The position numbers and the translations under genes were made by a program. This document shows, piece after piece, positions 11,925 through 23,589 of a stretch of DNA of 64,000 bases. The number at the start of each line of letters is the position of its first letter. Within the stretch, counting starts at the first letter, position 1. Where the stretch lies: contig BSBM01000076.1 of the NCBI GenBank assembly GCA_027924585.1, positions 8,589,001-8,653,000 on the forward strand, written 5' to 3'. This DNA is from Larix kaempferi (taxonomy: Eukaryota; Streptophyta; Pinopsida; Pinales; Pinaceae). The notes beneath the pieces were generated by a model, which was not told where the DNA came from, made no database searches, and saw nothing but the letters and a program-made list of their open reading frames with translations.

Positions 11925-13504
11925 TTGGTAATTAAGTATCGGAAAGGTAAAGCTAATGCCGCCATTGATTGTCTAAGTCGGCCACGCATTACTCTCCTTT
12001 TCACAGTGATGAGTATGCAAGGATACAACACGACCACTTGGACTCAATTGTATAAGAATGACAACGACTTCTCATTAGCCTATCGACAAATACAGAACAA
12101 CAAGTCGTCGACCTTCGACTACTTCCTGAAAGACACCTTGCTATACAAGCTTTGACAGCTTTGTGTACCGACCGGTAAGCATCGACAGTAGCTCATTTGG
12201 GACGCGCACTACAACAATACTGCATGACACTTTGGAGTAGAAAAGACACTTGCTATTCTCTAGAAGTATTTATTTTGGCCTACACTTAAAATCGGCGTCA
12301 ACAAGTACATTCGATCATGCGTGGTTTTTGCCATTGATAAACCGCCTAATCGACGACAGGGATTGTACACACCCCTGACAGTTCCTAGTAGACCATGGGA
12401 ATCTATTTCTATGGACTACTTGACGGGATATCCTACTACCAAACATCAGCATGATGCGATCTTAGTACTAGTCGACAGATTTTCCAAGATGGCCATTCTC
12501 ATTCCATGCAAGAAGACTACGATAGCGCAGCAGACTGCTCAACTCTTCTTCACACATGTTTGGAAACACTTTGGTTTACCGACAACCATTAGTTTCGATC
12601 AAGATGCCAGATTCGTCAACATATTTCGAAAGACTCTCTGGAAATAGCTGGACACACGACTCTCATTGTCGACATCTTTCCATCCTCATACCAACTGACA
12701 GACGGAAGTTGTGAATTGCTTGGTAGGACAACTGCTTCACATGTATAACCACAAGCATCATCGAACATGGGATGGAAGTATTCCCTACATACAACACAAC
12801 TAATATCGTGATCAACACAACTTTATGGGAAAGAGTCCATTTGAGATCTGTTATAGATTTCAACCCTCAACTCCTATCGACTTGATCAGCTCCTCGACAC
12901 AGTCGAACCCCGACACCGACTACAACTAGTGGGAATTTGATAAAGCATTGAAGTTTCGAGATCAAATCTACGACATCCAGAAGCAAGCACAAGAAATGTT
13001 GCAATGGGTAAACGTGAAAGCTAAGCCCCAACATGACAAGCATCGTATTCCTCATTCATTCCAAATTGGGGATAAGGTCTGGTTACATCTCAAGAAGGAG
13101 TGCTTCACCGGTCCATACAAGAAGCTCAAACCTTTGAGATATGGTATGTACAGTATTCTTCGACAGATTGGAGAAAATGCTTTCCAGCTCGACATTCATG
13201 CATGCCCGGGCCTGCATCCAGTATTCAATGTGGATCTACTTTGACCATACCATGCACCACTGTTGGAACATAACGACTTACCGACAGCAGAACCCGAAGA
13301 CATCCATCAAGATGTTCCAAAACCTCTTCCTTGCGACACCATCGTGGGACGATGAGTACGCCATACAAGGACGAACACCATTCCCTTGTTTCAGGTTGCT
13401 AAATTCGGATAGCTCCCATCCCAAGGAAAGTGGTACTCTACTACTGAATTGATCGACAAGTTTCCTCACTTGACCGAGCAAACAATGGGGATCATTGTTT
13501 CTTA
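11925..13504 (+). pseudogene. Element D integrase and C-terminal extension
   Basis: The segment from 12321 reads RRQGLYTPLTVPSRPWESIS then MDYLTGYP, holding the first catalytic Asp. DRFSKMAILIPCKK and HFGLPTTISFDQDARFVN follow, holding the second Asp. The Glu region around 12690 is broken. From 12948 the frame carries the C-terminal DNA-binding part with QIGDKVWLHLKKE and LRYGMYSILRQIGENAFQLD, the GPY/F module. The extension to 13504 ends in a TTELIDKFPHLTEQ string. I cannot confirm a chromodomain. Stops occur after the HHCC region, after FRKTLWK and elsewhere. Confidence 0.8.
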
Positions 13505-13514
13505 AGGAAGGAGG
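13504..13514 (+). other. Element D polypurine tract
   Basis: AAGGAAGGAGG lies two bases before the 3' LTR, the place where plus-strand DNA synthesis starts. Confidence 0.8.
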
Positions 13515-13516
13515 TC

Positions 13517-14040
13517 TGATCCACTCAGCAGTTGGCATTGTTGTCGGATGCTAACTTCGACTATGACAAGTCATCGACTTCGACACAACTTTTGACAAGT
13601 TCCGAATTGGACATGGCTTCGACAAACTCAGCAGCTTCAACAAGTTTAGCGACCTCAACAGTTCTGGGACGTCAACATGCAATGTCGAATTGCAGCTTGT
13701 GACTGTCGCATTACGACAGATTGTCTCTCTATCTTCTAGTCGACTATAATGGTTGAAATTCCGAACCGTTCTAACTTCTTTTGTAACTGAATGTAACAGG
13801 CAGGCACCCAAGCGTCTCAGCATTATATATAAGCATGTATAATATTGTAATATAAAGTGATGATCTTATATCCAGTAATAGAGAAATCATTCCGCTTCCT
13901 GCATATTGTCTGTGTATTTGTGTTTATCTGTGTAGTGTATTCATGCTTTGATTATTCCATTTCTTAAGCTTCCGCCATAACATAGCTGACTCATTCAATC
14001 AAACTGTTGTCCCCCTTGTGCACCTGGGTGCAGCTGATCA
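13517..14040 (+). repeat. Element D 3' LTR (524 bp)
   Basis: Begins TGATCCACTCAG and ends GCTGATCA, followed by the second GTCTC target copy. Same TATA region (ATATATAAGC) as the left LTR. Confidence 0.93.
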
Positions 14041-14045
14041 GTCTC

Positions 14046-14400
14046 TAAAAGGGAAATGGAATCATACATATTAACATCCGCACCCATAACTAGATTAATC
14101 TATGTTGCCTTGTGTTTGACACACCTCTTTTTCTTCCCACAAGGCGGGTATGTAGGCTGAGAAGGTGTAGAAAACCCCCTAGTTGCTGCCACTCCAACAT
14201 CACCAAATATATGATGGACATATAAAGGAATATATAATAAAGAGGGATGGTATTTAAACACTCAATAAAAGTGAGAGGAATAACTCCATAGAACATAAGA
14301 ATTATATGCATGCCCTTATCTCATTGGCTTACTTTCCAAGGAAGTTGTCGAGTCCTCTCCTACCAGTCTCCTTTGTACCTTGTCTTTATGTTATCTACAT
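14046..14400 (-). pseudogene. Probable N-terminal remainder of the LINE ORF1
   Basis: After the target duplication of element D the interrupted LINE must continue. The minus frame at 14311-14090 is open but has no recognisable domain, as is common for the variable N end of plant L1 ORF1. Assignment rests on position only, and the right border is not defined. Confidence 0.4.
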
Positions 14401-15290
14401 GATATGAGATTTTGGGTAAAAAATAAAGTTCTTTAAAATCATTATATAGTATATTATGTAGGGTGTCATAAATTTAGAGTCTATTTAGGGGTGGGAAGTG
14501 TAGGGGGTGTTATCTATGATCCTCAAAGGAATTAAAGTAATTGAATTTGTTTGGAGTTAGGCACTAACAAAAATTAAAAGGAAAATACCCTAGTTGTTTA
14601 TAAAGGCCTATATATTCTAAAAGGAAAATGAGTTTGTAGCCTCACGGTTCTTGGTGACTCTATAACCATTATAAGAGTGCTTTTATTTTGTAATCTTCCT
14701 TCTAATCCTCAAATATCCATACTTTGTCAATGAGTGCTTTGGGTGGTGAATAGTTTGACTATTTAGCATTTTTTCATTTGTATCGTAACCTCAATAAGGA
14801 GAAAAACAACCTAGCCAAGTAAAAATCCCTCCTCAAGGAAAGATATGTAAAAAGGAGGAGGGCATTATTACTCCTCCACACATCCTCCTCCATGAATGAA
14901 ATTAGAGAAATCGCCATAATAAACAACATACATCGTGTCATGTATTTACAAGTTATAAGAACCAACATCCATCATTGCCTTGCCATATTCATTGCTCCAT
15001 TCTTGTACAAAGTAATAATGAAGGGTGTGATGTCAGAGAGGGATCTTGTGCATGAGATGGATTGGTGATTTCGGGTTTAATACCGGGAATAAAGGTTGTA
15101 GAGGAAATTCCAGAGTTGAAAGGGAATAGTTTGGACCTTCTATGTGTCTTTACTTCCTGGGAATCCCTCACCATCATGTGTTTGTTTCCATGGTCACCCA
15201 CTACCATTGTAGGAATCGGTTCTATCTCCTCTTTGAATTGAAGGACCTACCTGAGGGTTAAAACAATGTGAGTTTAGGATGTAGCTAAAA
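14401..15290. other. No supported gene; possible degraded promoter or LTR-like DNA, then the B target site
   Basis: AT-rich DNA. Around 14600-14760 a CCTATATATTC box is followed by a T-rich stretch, which could be an LTR or promoter relic, but there is no second copy to prove it. A minus frame at 15207-14989 (72 codons) has no known motif. The last five bases, TAAAA at 15286-15290, are the left target-site copy of element B. Confidence 0.4.
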
Positions 15291-17293
15291 TGTCATGTCC
15301 CCAACCCAAAATCCAAGGCCAAGGTCACCCGGAAAACCAAGGGAAGGCTGAATCAAGGTAAATTCACAACAGGATAAGGTTATATAAGGCTGGGCCATCA
15401 TGCCAATAAGCCAAATAAATAAAATAATTAGCCTTCTTAAAGACAAGCAAAATGGTGATACAATTCATCTTCCATATGCACATGCTACGCAAGGTAAATG
15501 TAAGCATGAATGTAAAAATATTTGAACAATATTTGAACATGTAATCTAACATCAATCAATCAAATCTTCAACAACCATATATCCATTAACAAAGTCAGGT
15601 TTGCAAGCTAACTTTAACAATATAAAGAAAAGATCTACAGGCTTCCAGATTCACCCATATTGACAGAGCTGGAAACTAGATCTATTGACTGCCACCTATA
15701 TCCATATTAACATAAGTAAAACCATATGTTAGGGATTCCATATACAACCATATAAATGAAAATAACCTATGATCTCATGGTTGTCAGGGCCCACATCCAT
15801 ACAAACCATAAGCAAAAACTAGATCCAAGAGCATATGTACATCAAAATATTGTAAATAAGCACATAATAAAATATTCATCTTTGACTACCAAACATAGCC
15901 ATATCCACATGAACAAATTCAGACATGAAAAGTATCATATACAACCACATAAAATCACATCTCAAGGTTGTCACCTACAACCATACATTCCATAAGCAAA
16001 TCATATCATTAAGCACATATATTATGAAAATGCAACAAACAAACATAACAAGAAATACTCATCTCAATCATGGGAAACTAGCTTCAACGGGACAATGTTC
16101 CACCCTACCATATACATGCCATGCTCATGCATATTTCAACATGACAGTCACCCCCGAGCCGAGGCCATAGATCCACAGGAGAGGTATTCTCAAACCAACA
16201 GGTATGGTGCACTCATCTCAATACCGGAAACACTGCCACACAAAAATAATCGTATCTCAGTCATACATAAAGCTTTTTTCAATGAAAAAAAAGGTGTTCC
16301 TTACTGGAAATTTCACTTTGAATGCAATGAAATAGGTCTCACAACCCAAAAATGATCATAAATAGGTGAACCAAAACACATGGTTGCACCCTTTCCACAC
16401 TGTTAGAAACCACAACTACACCTTTCTCCATCTAAACTTTCCCTTACATATACACTACCTTGTGCAATGGGATTCCCTTCACCACATAGGTCCCTCATAA
16501 AATATCCATCCACCATCGGGCTTCATGTTTATATATTCATACAAGGACAAGCAATGGGACAAGGACTCATGTTGTGTCATGCACAGTCAATCTTCAATCC
16601 CCATTACAGGGTCTTCATACCTCATTACAGGCCTTGAATATTTTGCAATACAAAGCATCTCCTCCTCAAGAGCATTTATTTTCCAACTCAAGATATCATT
16701 CTACTACACTGGAGAGATCATGAGAAAAAATAGAGAAAAAGAATGAGAGGGATTTCATTCCAATGCACAAATAACCATTCAAATCCCCAAGCGAGTGATT
16801 CAAATTCCAAGAGGGGTAATTCCAAAGGTTAGAGGCCAAATCGAGTTGGTAGATGAGTTACTCCTTCATGATATTCCATTCCAAAAATAGAAAAATAGGG
16901 TGCATCAAAAGTTGGGAGTTACACTTCAAAGAGTACTGGCTAAAAATAGTCGATGAGGGTGCACTTGTCATGAGGAGTTACAAATGACACCAAACCATGG
17001 TTAAGGAAGGTGCACTAGTCAATATATCCCCACCAAACATCCAAGAGGGGTAATAGTACCTCCATAAACCAAAATAACAAAAAATAGGGTCCAAAAAGCA
17101 ATGTTAGGGAGAGCAACAACTCATAGTCCCCAACCCCCTCACATGTGGAATCCATGGCCCCCCATTCTCATTAGTTGTCCAAATTGAAACCATTTTTTTA
17201 ATTAAATAATAATAATAATGTCCAAATTACATAGTCCCAACACCTAGTTCCCAATAATAAACAAAAATAACAACGTATGTTCGGGGAATTACA
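15291..17293 (-). repeat. Element B 3' LTR (left, 2003 bp)
   Basis: Starts TGTCATGTCCCC and ends GGGGAATTACA on the plus strand. It contains the block near 16093-16180 that is shared with the LTRs of A and C. Confidence 0.92.
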
Positions 17294-17307
17294 TCCCCCT
17301 CCCCCTT
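17294..17307 (-). other. Element B polypurine tract
   Basis: Plus-strand TCCCCCTCCCCCTT, directly beside the 3' LTR; purine-only on the element's own strand. Confidence 0.85.
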
Positions 17308-17329
17308 AAACAATGCATCATCCTTGATG

Positions 17330-18519
17330 CATACTTATTATATACATGCTGCAACACAAAAATTCAAAAAATATGAGGGTATGCTTCCCTCATAGCATCT
17401 TCCAGCTCCCATGTAGCATCTTTACTATTGTAATGAGTCCATTGGACCTTTATCTGCCCGATCTCTCAATTGCGGAGCATCTTGACTTTTCTTCCCACAA
17501 TGGAAACTAGTTGTATCGGGAAACCCCCTTCCAATTCCACCGGGATTACATTCCAATCAATAACATGATTATAATTAGGTATATACTTTTTCAACAAATA
17601 TACATGAATTTTTTTTAATGAAAGCAAGCTCATATGCAACATGTCATATTCTAGCTAGTATCTCAAAGGGACCATAGTATCTAGCAGCTAGTTTCGAGCA
17701 GTTCCCCGAGTTCAAGAAGCTCTTTTTGGGTTTGAATTTAAAAAAGACATTTTCTCCAACATTAAACTGTCTTTATGTTATGTTCTTATATGCATAGATT
17801 TTTTGTCTATCCTAAGATGCTTTTATATTGTGCTTGATCTTCCATGTCCTTTAAAATTTATGGTCTAATAATGATTCTATATGTTGGATTGTACCAATTT
17901 ATAGGATTATTTCACCTCCTCCCATACAAGGCCTCAAAAGGACTCATCTTCAGAGAGGCATGATACCCATTATTATAAGCGAACTCTACCAAGTGAAAAT
18001 AGTCCTCCCACTTGGATGGTTGGTCCATCCCATACATTCTCAACATGTCCTCAATCACCTAATTGACTCTCTCTGTATGACCATCCGTCTGAGGATGGTA
18101 GGTTGTACTCATGTTCAAATATATACCAAAACCCTTGAACAATCATTTCCAAAAGTTACCAGTAAATTTGGAATCTCTGTCTGATACTATAGCTTTTGGA
18201 ATTCCATGCAACCTGGTAACTTCTTTCATAAAGATGTCTGCAATATTAGTTGTTGTATGAGTTGTCTTTACTAGAATAAAGTGAGTTGTTGTAGTTAACA
18301 TGTCCACCACCACCATGATGGCATCATGCTGTGATATTATCTTGTAAAACTTTGTGATGAAATCAATAGTGACCACATCCCACTTCCATTCCAATATAAG
18401 CAATGGCTGCAGTAATCCAGCTGGATGCTTATGCTCTGGTTTAACTTTCTGGTACTCGATGCATTTAGCTATGTATTTTGCAATGTCATTCTTCATGCCT
18501 GGCCAATATTACTACTTCT
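17330..18519 (-). pseudogene. Element B integrase core, GPY/F region and chromodomain
   Basis: The frame at 18496-18143 starts MKNDIAKYIAKCIEYQKVK, the Cys-x2-Cys half of the integrase zinc domain. It continues through WDVVTIDFITKFYK (first catalytic Asp), MVVVDMLTTTTHFILVKT and HGIPKAIVSDRDSKFTGNFW (second Asp). Further left, HPQTDGHTERVN-like and FAYNNGYHASLKMSPFEALYG pieces appear between stops. Near 17450-17350 a VQWTHYNSKDATWELEDAM string is the chromodomain-like tail seen in plant chromoviruses. The sequence stops at 18519, where element A begins; the matching N-terminal half lies at 37588-37776. The core carries several stops. Confidence 0.85.
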
Positions 18520-20126
18520 TGTCACGTCCCCTCCCATCATTCCAAACCACAGAGGGAACATGACTGTAACATGGGGGTGTCTAATTCTTCCCCAAAGCCA
18601 TAAGAATAAATTTTTACCATTTAAATAAAATGCATACTAAAATTACACAGCGGAATTAAAAACATATTTGCACACACACAAACGGTAATGCATCAACATG
18701 TCTATCACGAGCAGAAGATGATTCAACATGCAGAGAATCAATCCCATTCCAATGCTATGCACAGATTCCATATCAACCATATTAAGATAATTTAAACCAT
18801 ATCAACACATTGTAGAACACGAAATGCATATAATTCAAACCACAGAGAACACTTATCGTTAAGATGAAGCTGTCCAAACAACTGGCTATGTGAGAGCAAT
18901 GTTCCACCCAACCATAGATCTTTGTCCAGCCTATATTCTTTCAGCTGAGACATCACCCCCGAGCTGGGATGTGTATCCACCAAGAAGGAACTAAACAGGC
19001 TCACTCACAACCATGGTTTCAATCAACAATCATGCGAAGCCAACATACAGTTGGGTTTATCAAGCATGCAATAAGAAAAAGAGGAGGATGCTAAGATAGT
19101 GAGCTCAACCCCAGAGCTACAGGCATCTCAAATGAACTCAACAGCCATAGCACCCACAATACCTACCTCACCCAACACAAGGAAGGTCCCCTTCTTTGCT
19201 ATATAGTCCCTCAAGCATCCCTTCCGTCCAGTGCTATTCAAGGTGGGCATAGAAAGGTCCAGCTACTAATTCCTTGAGATTCCAGCCTTCACTAGGTTTA
19301 TCAAGCAAACCCAACCTCTGTTCAATCATTCACACTTGGATTTCTCACAATTCTGTCATCAAATAACTCAATCCGTCACTGGATTTCTGGGATATAAAAA
19401 CTAGGTTTTCCAATGGATTTCGGGGTATCTAATACTCTTAATTTCTCTCCAAGGTTCATACCTATGGATCCCCCATTGGATTTCACTGTCAATACCAAAT
19501 TCTGAGCGTTTATGGCACTTCAAAACGTGGGTTCTTGCAAAGTTGCGATTTTTGTTTTTTCTCACTATTGGGCATGTGTAATGGATGAAAACTGATGCTA
19601 GGATGTTCAACAATGGAATGGGAATGGGGAAGAACCAATTCCCATGAGGTAGAGTGACTTGTGGTATAAGAAAAACATAGCCCATACCTGCCATACGAAT
19701 TTTTGGGCTGCCCATGCTCCATTGAAGTCATGGACTGAATTCTTCAACAACTTTCTTACACATAATTAAATGTCAGCAAAGGAGGTCAAATGGGTTCACA
19801 AGATGAAATTTGGAAGCATATGGTTCACCCCCACAAGCCCCTCACTACTCCCTAGTGGAATACACATGGCCCCATCTCATTTGTTGCTCCCATAGCCAGT
19901 TTTTGGTATTTTATTGCAATATTAATATTTACATCAATTTACAATATCCCATGGCTTAATAGCACATGGATAACAAAATGTCAAATATTTGCCTTTTAAA
20001 TAAAATCGGAGCATACGCTAGCGGGGCCTTGGCCTTGATCTCCATGCTAGGAAAACATACATTGCATGTACACAATATTTACATTAAAAGCTAATATATC
20101 ATAAGGGTCAAAATTGGGGTATTACA
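18520..20126 (-). repeat. Element A 3' LTR (left, 1607 bp)
   Basis: Starts TGTCACGTCCCC and ends GGTATTACA on the plus strand. The block shared with B and C is at about 18897-19010. Confidence 0.92.
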
Positions 20127-20142
20127 TTCCCCTCCCCCTTAG
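20127..20142 (-). other. Element A polypurine tract
   Basis: Plus-strand TTCCCCTCCCCCTTAG, beside the 3' LTR. Confidence 0.85.
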
Positions 20143-21257
20143 AACAACACCGTCCTCAATGTTCTCAAAACTGAACAAAAATGGGAATGCCTCTCTCATG
20201 GCATCCTCCAGATCCCATGTAGCCTCATCAGGACTAAGGTGATCCCATTGGACCCTTACCTACCTGATGGCTCTGTTCCGGAGCAAAGTGACCTTCTTAT
20301 CGAGGATGTGCATAGGCTCTACTTGGAAATCTCCCTCGGGTTCCACCTGTATCACATTCCAATCAATCATATGATTAGGATCATGTACATACTTCTTAAG
20401 CAAAGATACATGGAAAACATTATGAGCTCTTATGTTAGGAGGCAATGCAACTCTATATGCAACTGGCCCTATCCTATCAAGAACTTCAAATGTCCCACAA
20501 TATTTTGGCACCAACTTGACACAACTCCCCAACTTGAGAGAACTTTTCCTTGGTTTCACTCTCAAATAAACATGATCCCCAATCTGAAATTCCTTATGCA
20601 CTCTTTTCAAATCTGCATAACTCTTTTGCCTGTCCTGAGCTGCCTTTAAATTTTTCCTGATCTTAACAACTTCCTGTTCCATTTCCTTGATCATCTTTGG
20701 CCCAACCACTACCTTGTTCACCGGACTATCCCAATTCACCGGAGTCTTGCATCCTTTGCCATACAATGCCTCAAATGGACTCATTCCCAATGATGTCCAT
20801 TATTGTATGCAAATTCTACCAAGTGTAGGTAACCTTCCCACTTGGATGGTTTATCCATCACATACATTCTCAGCATGTCTTCAAGAACCTGATTCACCTT
20901 CTCAGTTTGACTATCTGTTTGAGGATGATATGCTATACTGAAATTCAATTTAGTTCCCAATTCCTGAAATAATCCTTTCCAGAAATTGGATGTGAACTTC
21001 GTATCCCGATCAGAAATTATTGCCTTGGGCAATCCATGCAATCTGAATATATCTCTCATGAATATATTTTCAATGTCATTAGACTTGTGAGTGGACTTGA
21101 CTAGAATAAAGCGAGCTACCTTTGATAGCTTGTCCACCACAACCATGATTGAATCCTACTTCTTCACTGTCATGGGAAAACCTGTTATAAAATCCATAGA
21201 GATCACTTCCCACTTCCACTCCGGAATGGGTAAGGGCTCCAACAATCCTGCTGGATG
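20143..21257 (-). pseudogene. Element A integrase core, GPY/F and chromodomain
   Basis: After a stop at 21258 the frame goes on in two pieces. 21146-20781 carries MVVVDKLSKVARFILVKS, HGLPKAIISDRDTKFTSNFW (second catalytic Asp) and YHPQTDSQTEKVNQVLEDML (catalytic Glu). 20790-20260 carries MGMSPFEALYGKGCKTPVNW, FQIGDHVYLRVKPRKSSLKL and KYCGTFEVLDRIGPVAYRVAL (GPY/F module). It ends with EGDFQVEPMHILDKKVTLL, the start of a chromodomain-like tail that continues past a stop as VQWDHLSPDEATWDLEDAM, to about 20180. The two pieces overlap by ten bases in different frames, showing a small indel. Such chromodomains are thought to guide insertion into heterochromatin, which fits the nesting seen here. 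Confidence 0.88.
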
Positions 21258-22946
21258 TTAGTGCTCTGCCTTGACTTGTTGGCACTTCTGACACCTAGCA
21301 ATGTACTCAGCTATGTCCTTCTTCATACCATGCCAAAAGTATTGTTTTCTTGCTGCTGTTATGGTCTTTTGATATCCTGGGTGTCTAGAGTATGGCATTT
21401 GATGTATTTCATCCATCACTAGCTTCTTCAAATCTGCACTATTTGGAATGTACAAACTGTCTTTATAGATGAGGATATCGTCTTCACCAAGTTGATATCC
21501 CAGACACTTTTCATCTATATTTTTCTGCTGCAACCTTTCTTTAATTTGAAGGTAAGTTTCATCACTAGTTTGAGCCTCAAGGACTCTTGTCTTCAAATAT
21601 GTTTTGCACATACTTACTGTTGCAACATGAAATTTTCTGCTAAGGGCATCTACAACCTTATTCTCTTTCCCTTTTACATGCTTAATTTCAAAATCAAATT
21701 CACAAAGAAACTCCATCCATCTAGCTTGCCTATCATTCAAGTTTGGTTGGTCAAACAAATACTTCAAGCTCATGTGGTCTGTTCTAAGTGCGGATCTTCT
21801 TCTCAACAAATAATGTCTCCACATCTTGAGAGCATGTACTATGGCTGCTAATTCTAAATCATGCGTGGCATAATTCTTTTCATGCTCCTTTAATTTCCTT
21901 GACTCATAGCAAATCACAAATCCTTCTTGCATGAGCACTCCACCTAGCCCTTTAATGCAAGCATCTGTACACACTACAAAATCCTTCCTTGGATCTGCTA
22001 TCTTCAAAACAGGAGCCCTGGTAAGTAACTCCTTTAACTGCTGAAAGCTTTTCTCACACTTTTCAGACCATACAAATTTGATATTCTTCCTTTGCAATGA
22101 AATGATTGGATGAGATATCTTGGAGAAGCCTTCAATAAACCTTCTGTAGTAACTAGCAAGACCCATAAAAGATCTAACATCTGAAACATTCTTTGGAGTA
22201 GACCAATCCATGATGGCATTAATCTTCTCCAGATCCACTGCAATTCCTTCTTCATAAATAACATGACCCAAATATTGCACCTTCTTTTGGTAAAAATCAC
22301 ACTTACTTAACTTGGCATACAACTGATGTTCTCTAAGGACTTGCAACACCATACTTACATGCTCCTCATGTTCTCCTTCATTCATTGAATAGACAAGAAT
22401 GTCATCCAAGAACACAATCACAAACTTATCCAAATATTTGTTGAATAAACTATTCATGAGACACATGAATGTAGCAGGTGCATTGGTAAGACCAAATGGC
22501 ACCACAGTGAACTCATAATGGCCATATCTAGTTCTGAAAGCCGTCTTGTGAATGTCTTCCTCCTTAATCCTCACTTGATGGTACCCTAACCTGAAATCAA
22601 TCTTGGAAAACACTTTAGCTTTATTCATTTGATCGAACAAATCATCAATTCTTGGCAATGGATACTTATTCTTGACTGTCACTTTATTTAGCTTCCTGTA
22701 ACCAATACATAGCCTTAGAGTCCCATCCTTCTTCTTGACAAATAACACCGGTGCTCCCCAAGTAGACACACTGGGCCTGATATACCACTTGTCCATTAAC
22801 TCTTGTAGCTGCATCTTTAACTCTACCAATTTCGGTGTGTTCATTCTATAAGGAGCTTTGGAATTTGGTGCTGCCCATGGAACAAGATCGATGGTAAAAT
22901 CAATCTCTCTTTGGTGGTAGTCCCGACACTTCATCCGGAAACACAT
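21258..22946 (-). CDS. Element A reverse transcriptase-RNase H-integrase zinc domain (562 codons)
   Basis: A single open frame. [22 protein letters not shown] (about residues 64-83), [50 protein letters not shown] and the catalytic [12 protein letters not shown] at about residues 176-187, then [16 protein letters not shown]. RNase [39 protein letters not shown] and [14 protein letters not shown]. Integrase zinc domain: [20 protein letters not shown], then [11 protein letters not shown] at the end. It stops in frame just before the integrase core, probably by a point mutation, because the next segment follows without loss. The RT catalytic pair DD is intact. The annotated start is simply the first Met; the polyprotein would be translated from gag. 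Confidence 0.93.
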   Translation of the reverse strand: MCFRMKCRDYHQREIDFTIDLVPWAAPNSKAPYRMNTPKLVELKMQLQELMDKWYIRPSVSTWGAPVLFVKKKDGTLRLCIGYRKLNKVTVKNKYPLPRIDDLFDQMNKAKVFSKIDFRLGYHQVRIKEEDIHKTAFRTRYGHYEFTVVPFGLTNAPATFMCLMNSLFNKYLDKFVIVFLDDILVYSMNEGEHEEHVSMVLQVLREHQLYAKLSKCDFYQKKVQYLGHVIYEEGIAVDLEKINAIMDWSTPKNVSDVRSFMGLASYYRRFIEGFSKISHPIISLQRKNIKFVWSEKCEKSFQQLKELLTRAPVLKIADPRKDFVVCTDACIKGLGGVLMQEGFVICYESRKLKEHEKNYATHDLELAAIVHALKMWRHYLLRRRSALRTDHMSLKYLFDQPNLNDRQARWMEFLCEFDFEIKHVKGKENKVVDALSRKFHVATVSMCKTYLKTRVLEAQTSDETYLQIKERLQQKNIDEKCLGYQLGEDDILIYKDSLYIPNSADLKKLVMDEIHQMPYSRHPGYQKTITAARKQYFWHGMKKDIAEYIARCQKCQQVKAEH

Positions 22947-23058
22947 CTTGAAACTCTTGCAACAATGGGAAGTCTTCTATCCCTGGTCCCTTGTCCTCTG
23001 ATGAATCTGACATATGAACTGCATATAATTGGCAACCTTTCTTATAAAACTTTTTCAA

Positions 23059-23568
23059 CTATAAGACTGAAATCTGTCTTACTGAAACTTGCTTGGGAAT
23101 TCCTCTTACCAATCTTGGTCTTCCCTCTTCATCAATACATTCAAGTGCTTTCTCATAACAGTCCAACTTGGCCCTATGCTTTTCCAACCAATCCATGCCA
23201 ATTAGAGCATCATAAGATCCTAATGGTAGTACATTTAAATCTGCATGTGTATGGAGTCCATTCAATTCTATGGGGCACTCCACCACTACTTCACTAACTT
23301 TTCTCTTGGTCCCTGTGGCTAATTGAACTATCCAAGACTTATTGTGCTTCACTTTTCTAAGAGAACAACCTTCAACCACTTTTGCAGAAACATAACTATG
23401 AGTAGACCTTGGATCAATCAAAACAGAAATAGATTGCTTAACAATCTTACTTTCAACTTCCACCACTGATGATTGATGATCTGCCTGATGATTATCCAAC
23501 GCTGCATAAATTTGAGGCGTTTCCCTTGCCATATCTTCCACTGTAGATGCTCCCTTTAAGTTGTGCAA
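23059..23568 (-). pseudogene. Element A retroviral-type aspartic protease
   Basis: The 169-codon frame contains KQSISVLIDPRSTHSYVSAK. In related elements the active site reads D-S/P-G-S/A-T, so the Arg here replaces the catalytic-loop Gly. This is explainable by a single G-to-A change and should inactivate the enzyme. LNVLPLGSYDALIGMDWLEKH downstream is the typical second half of the fold, followed by GRPRLVRGIPKQVS, the linker before RT. Upstream at about 23640-23590 the same strand encodes QCWGCGENHILKACPHRKG, a CCHC zinc knuckle closing gag. Confidence 0.88.
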
Positions 23569-23589
23569 GCTTTGGGGATTCCCCTTTCG

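Larger units (their letters stand above)
8415..14040 (+). mobile_element. Element D: complete but defective Ty3/gypsy LTR retrotransposon
   Basis: Two LTRs (8415-8939 and 13517-14040) start TGATCC and end ATCA. They bound an internal region with primer site, gag, protease, RT, RNase H, integrase and polypurine tract in Ty3/gypsy order. The element is flanked by the perfect 5-bp duplication GTCTC (8410-8414, 14041-14045) and lies inside LINE ORF1 in the opposite orientation. By eye the LTRs differ at roughly 8-9% of positions, so the insertion is old. The coding frame has more than a dozen stops, many explainable by C-to-T changes. Base usage differs from the flanks: TCGAC and CGACAAG strings recur in LTRs and coding region alike. 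Confidence 0.93.
2500..14400 (-). mobile_element. Degenerate L1-type LINE, interrupted by a hAT MITE and by gypsy element D
   Basis: Read on the minus strand from right to left this is a plant L1-type non-LTR retrotransposon: ORF1 (split, 14400-14046 and 8409-7034), endonuclease (6825-6140), reverse transcriptase (6140-4600), RT C-terminal and zinc-binding regions (4537-3400) and RNase H (3405-2510). Order and domains match known plant L1 elements. Every domain is broken by several stops and frame changes, so it is long dead. Two later insertions split it: the MITE at 2793-3081 and the LTR element at 8415-14040, each with its own target duplication. I saw no poly(A) tail or target duplication for the LINE itself, so the outer borders are approximate. 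Confidence 0.8.

Noticed and set aside
15756-16355. Several short plus-strand frames rich in His, Ile and Lys
   Set aside because: Inside the LTR of element B; no conservation of frame in the partner LTR.
20239-20649. Plus-strand frame of 136 codons
   Set aside because: Antisense shadow of the element A integrase C-terminal domain.
21492-21851. Plus-strand frame of 119 codons
   Set aside because: Shadow of the minus-strand integrase/RNase H of element A; no own motif.
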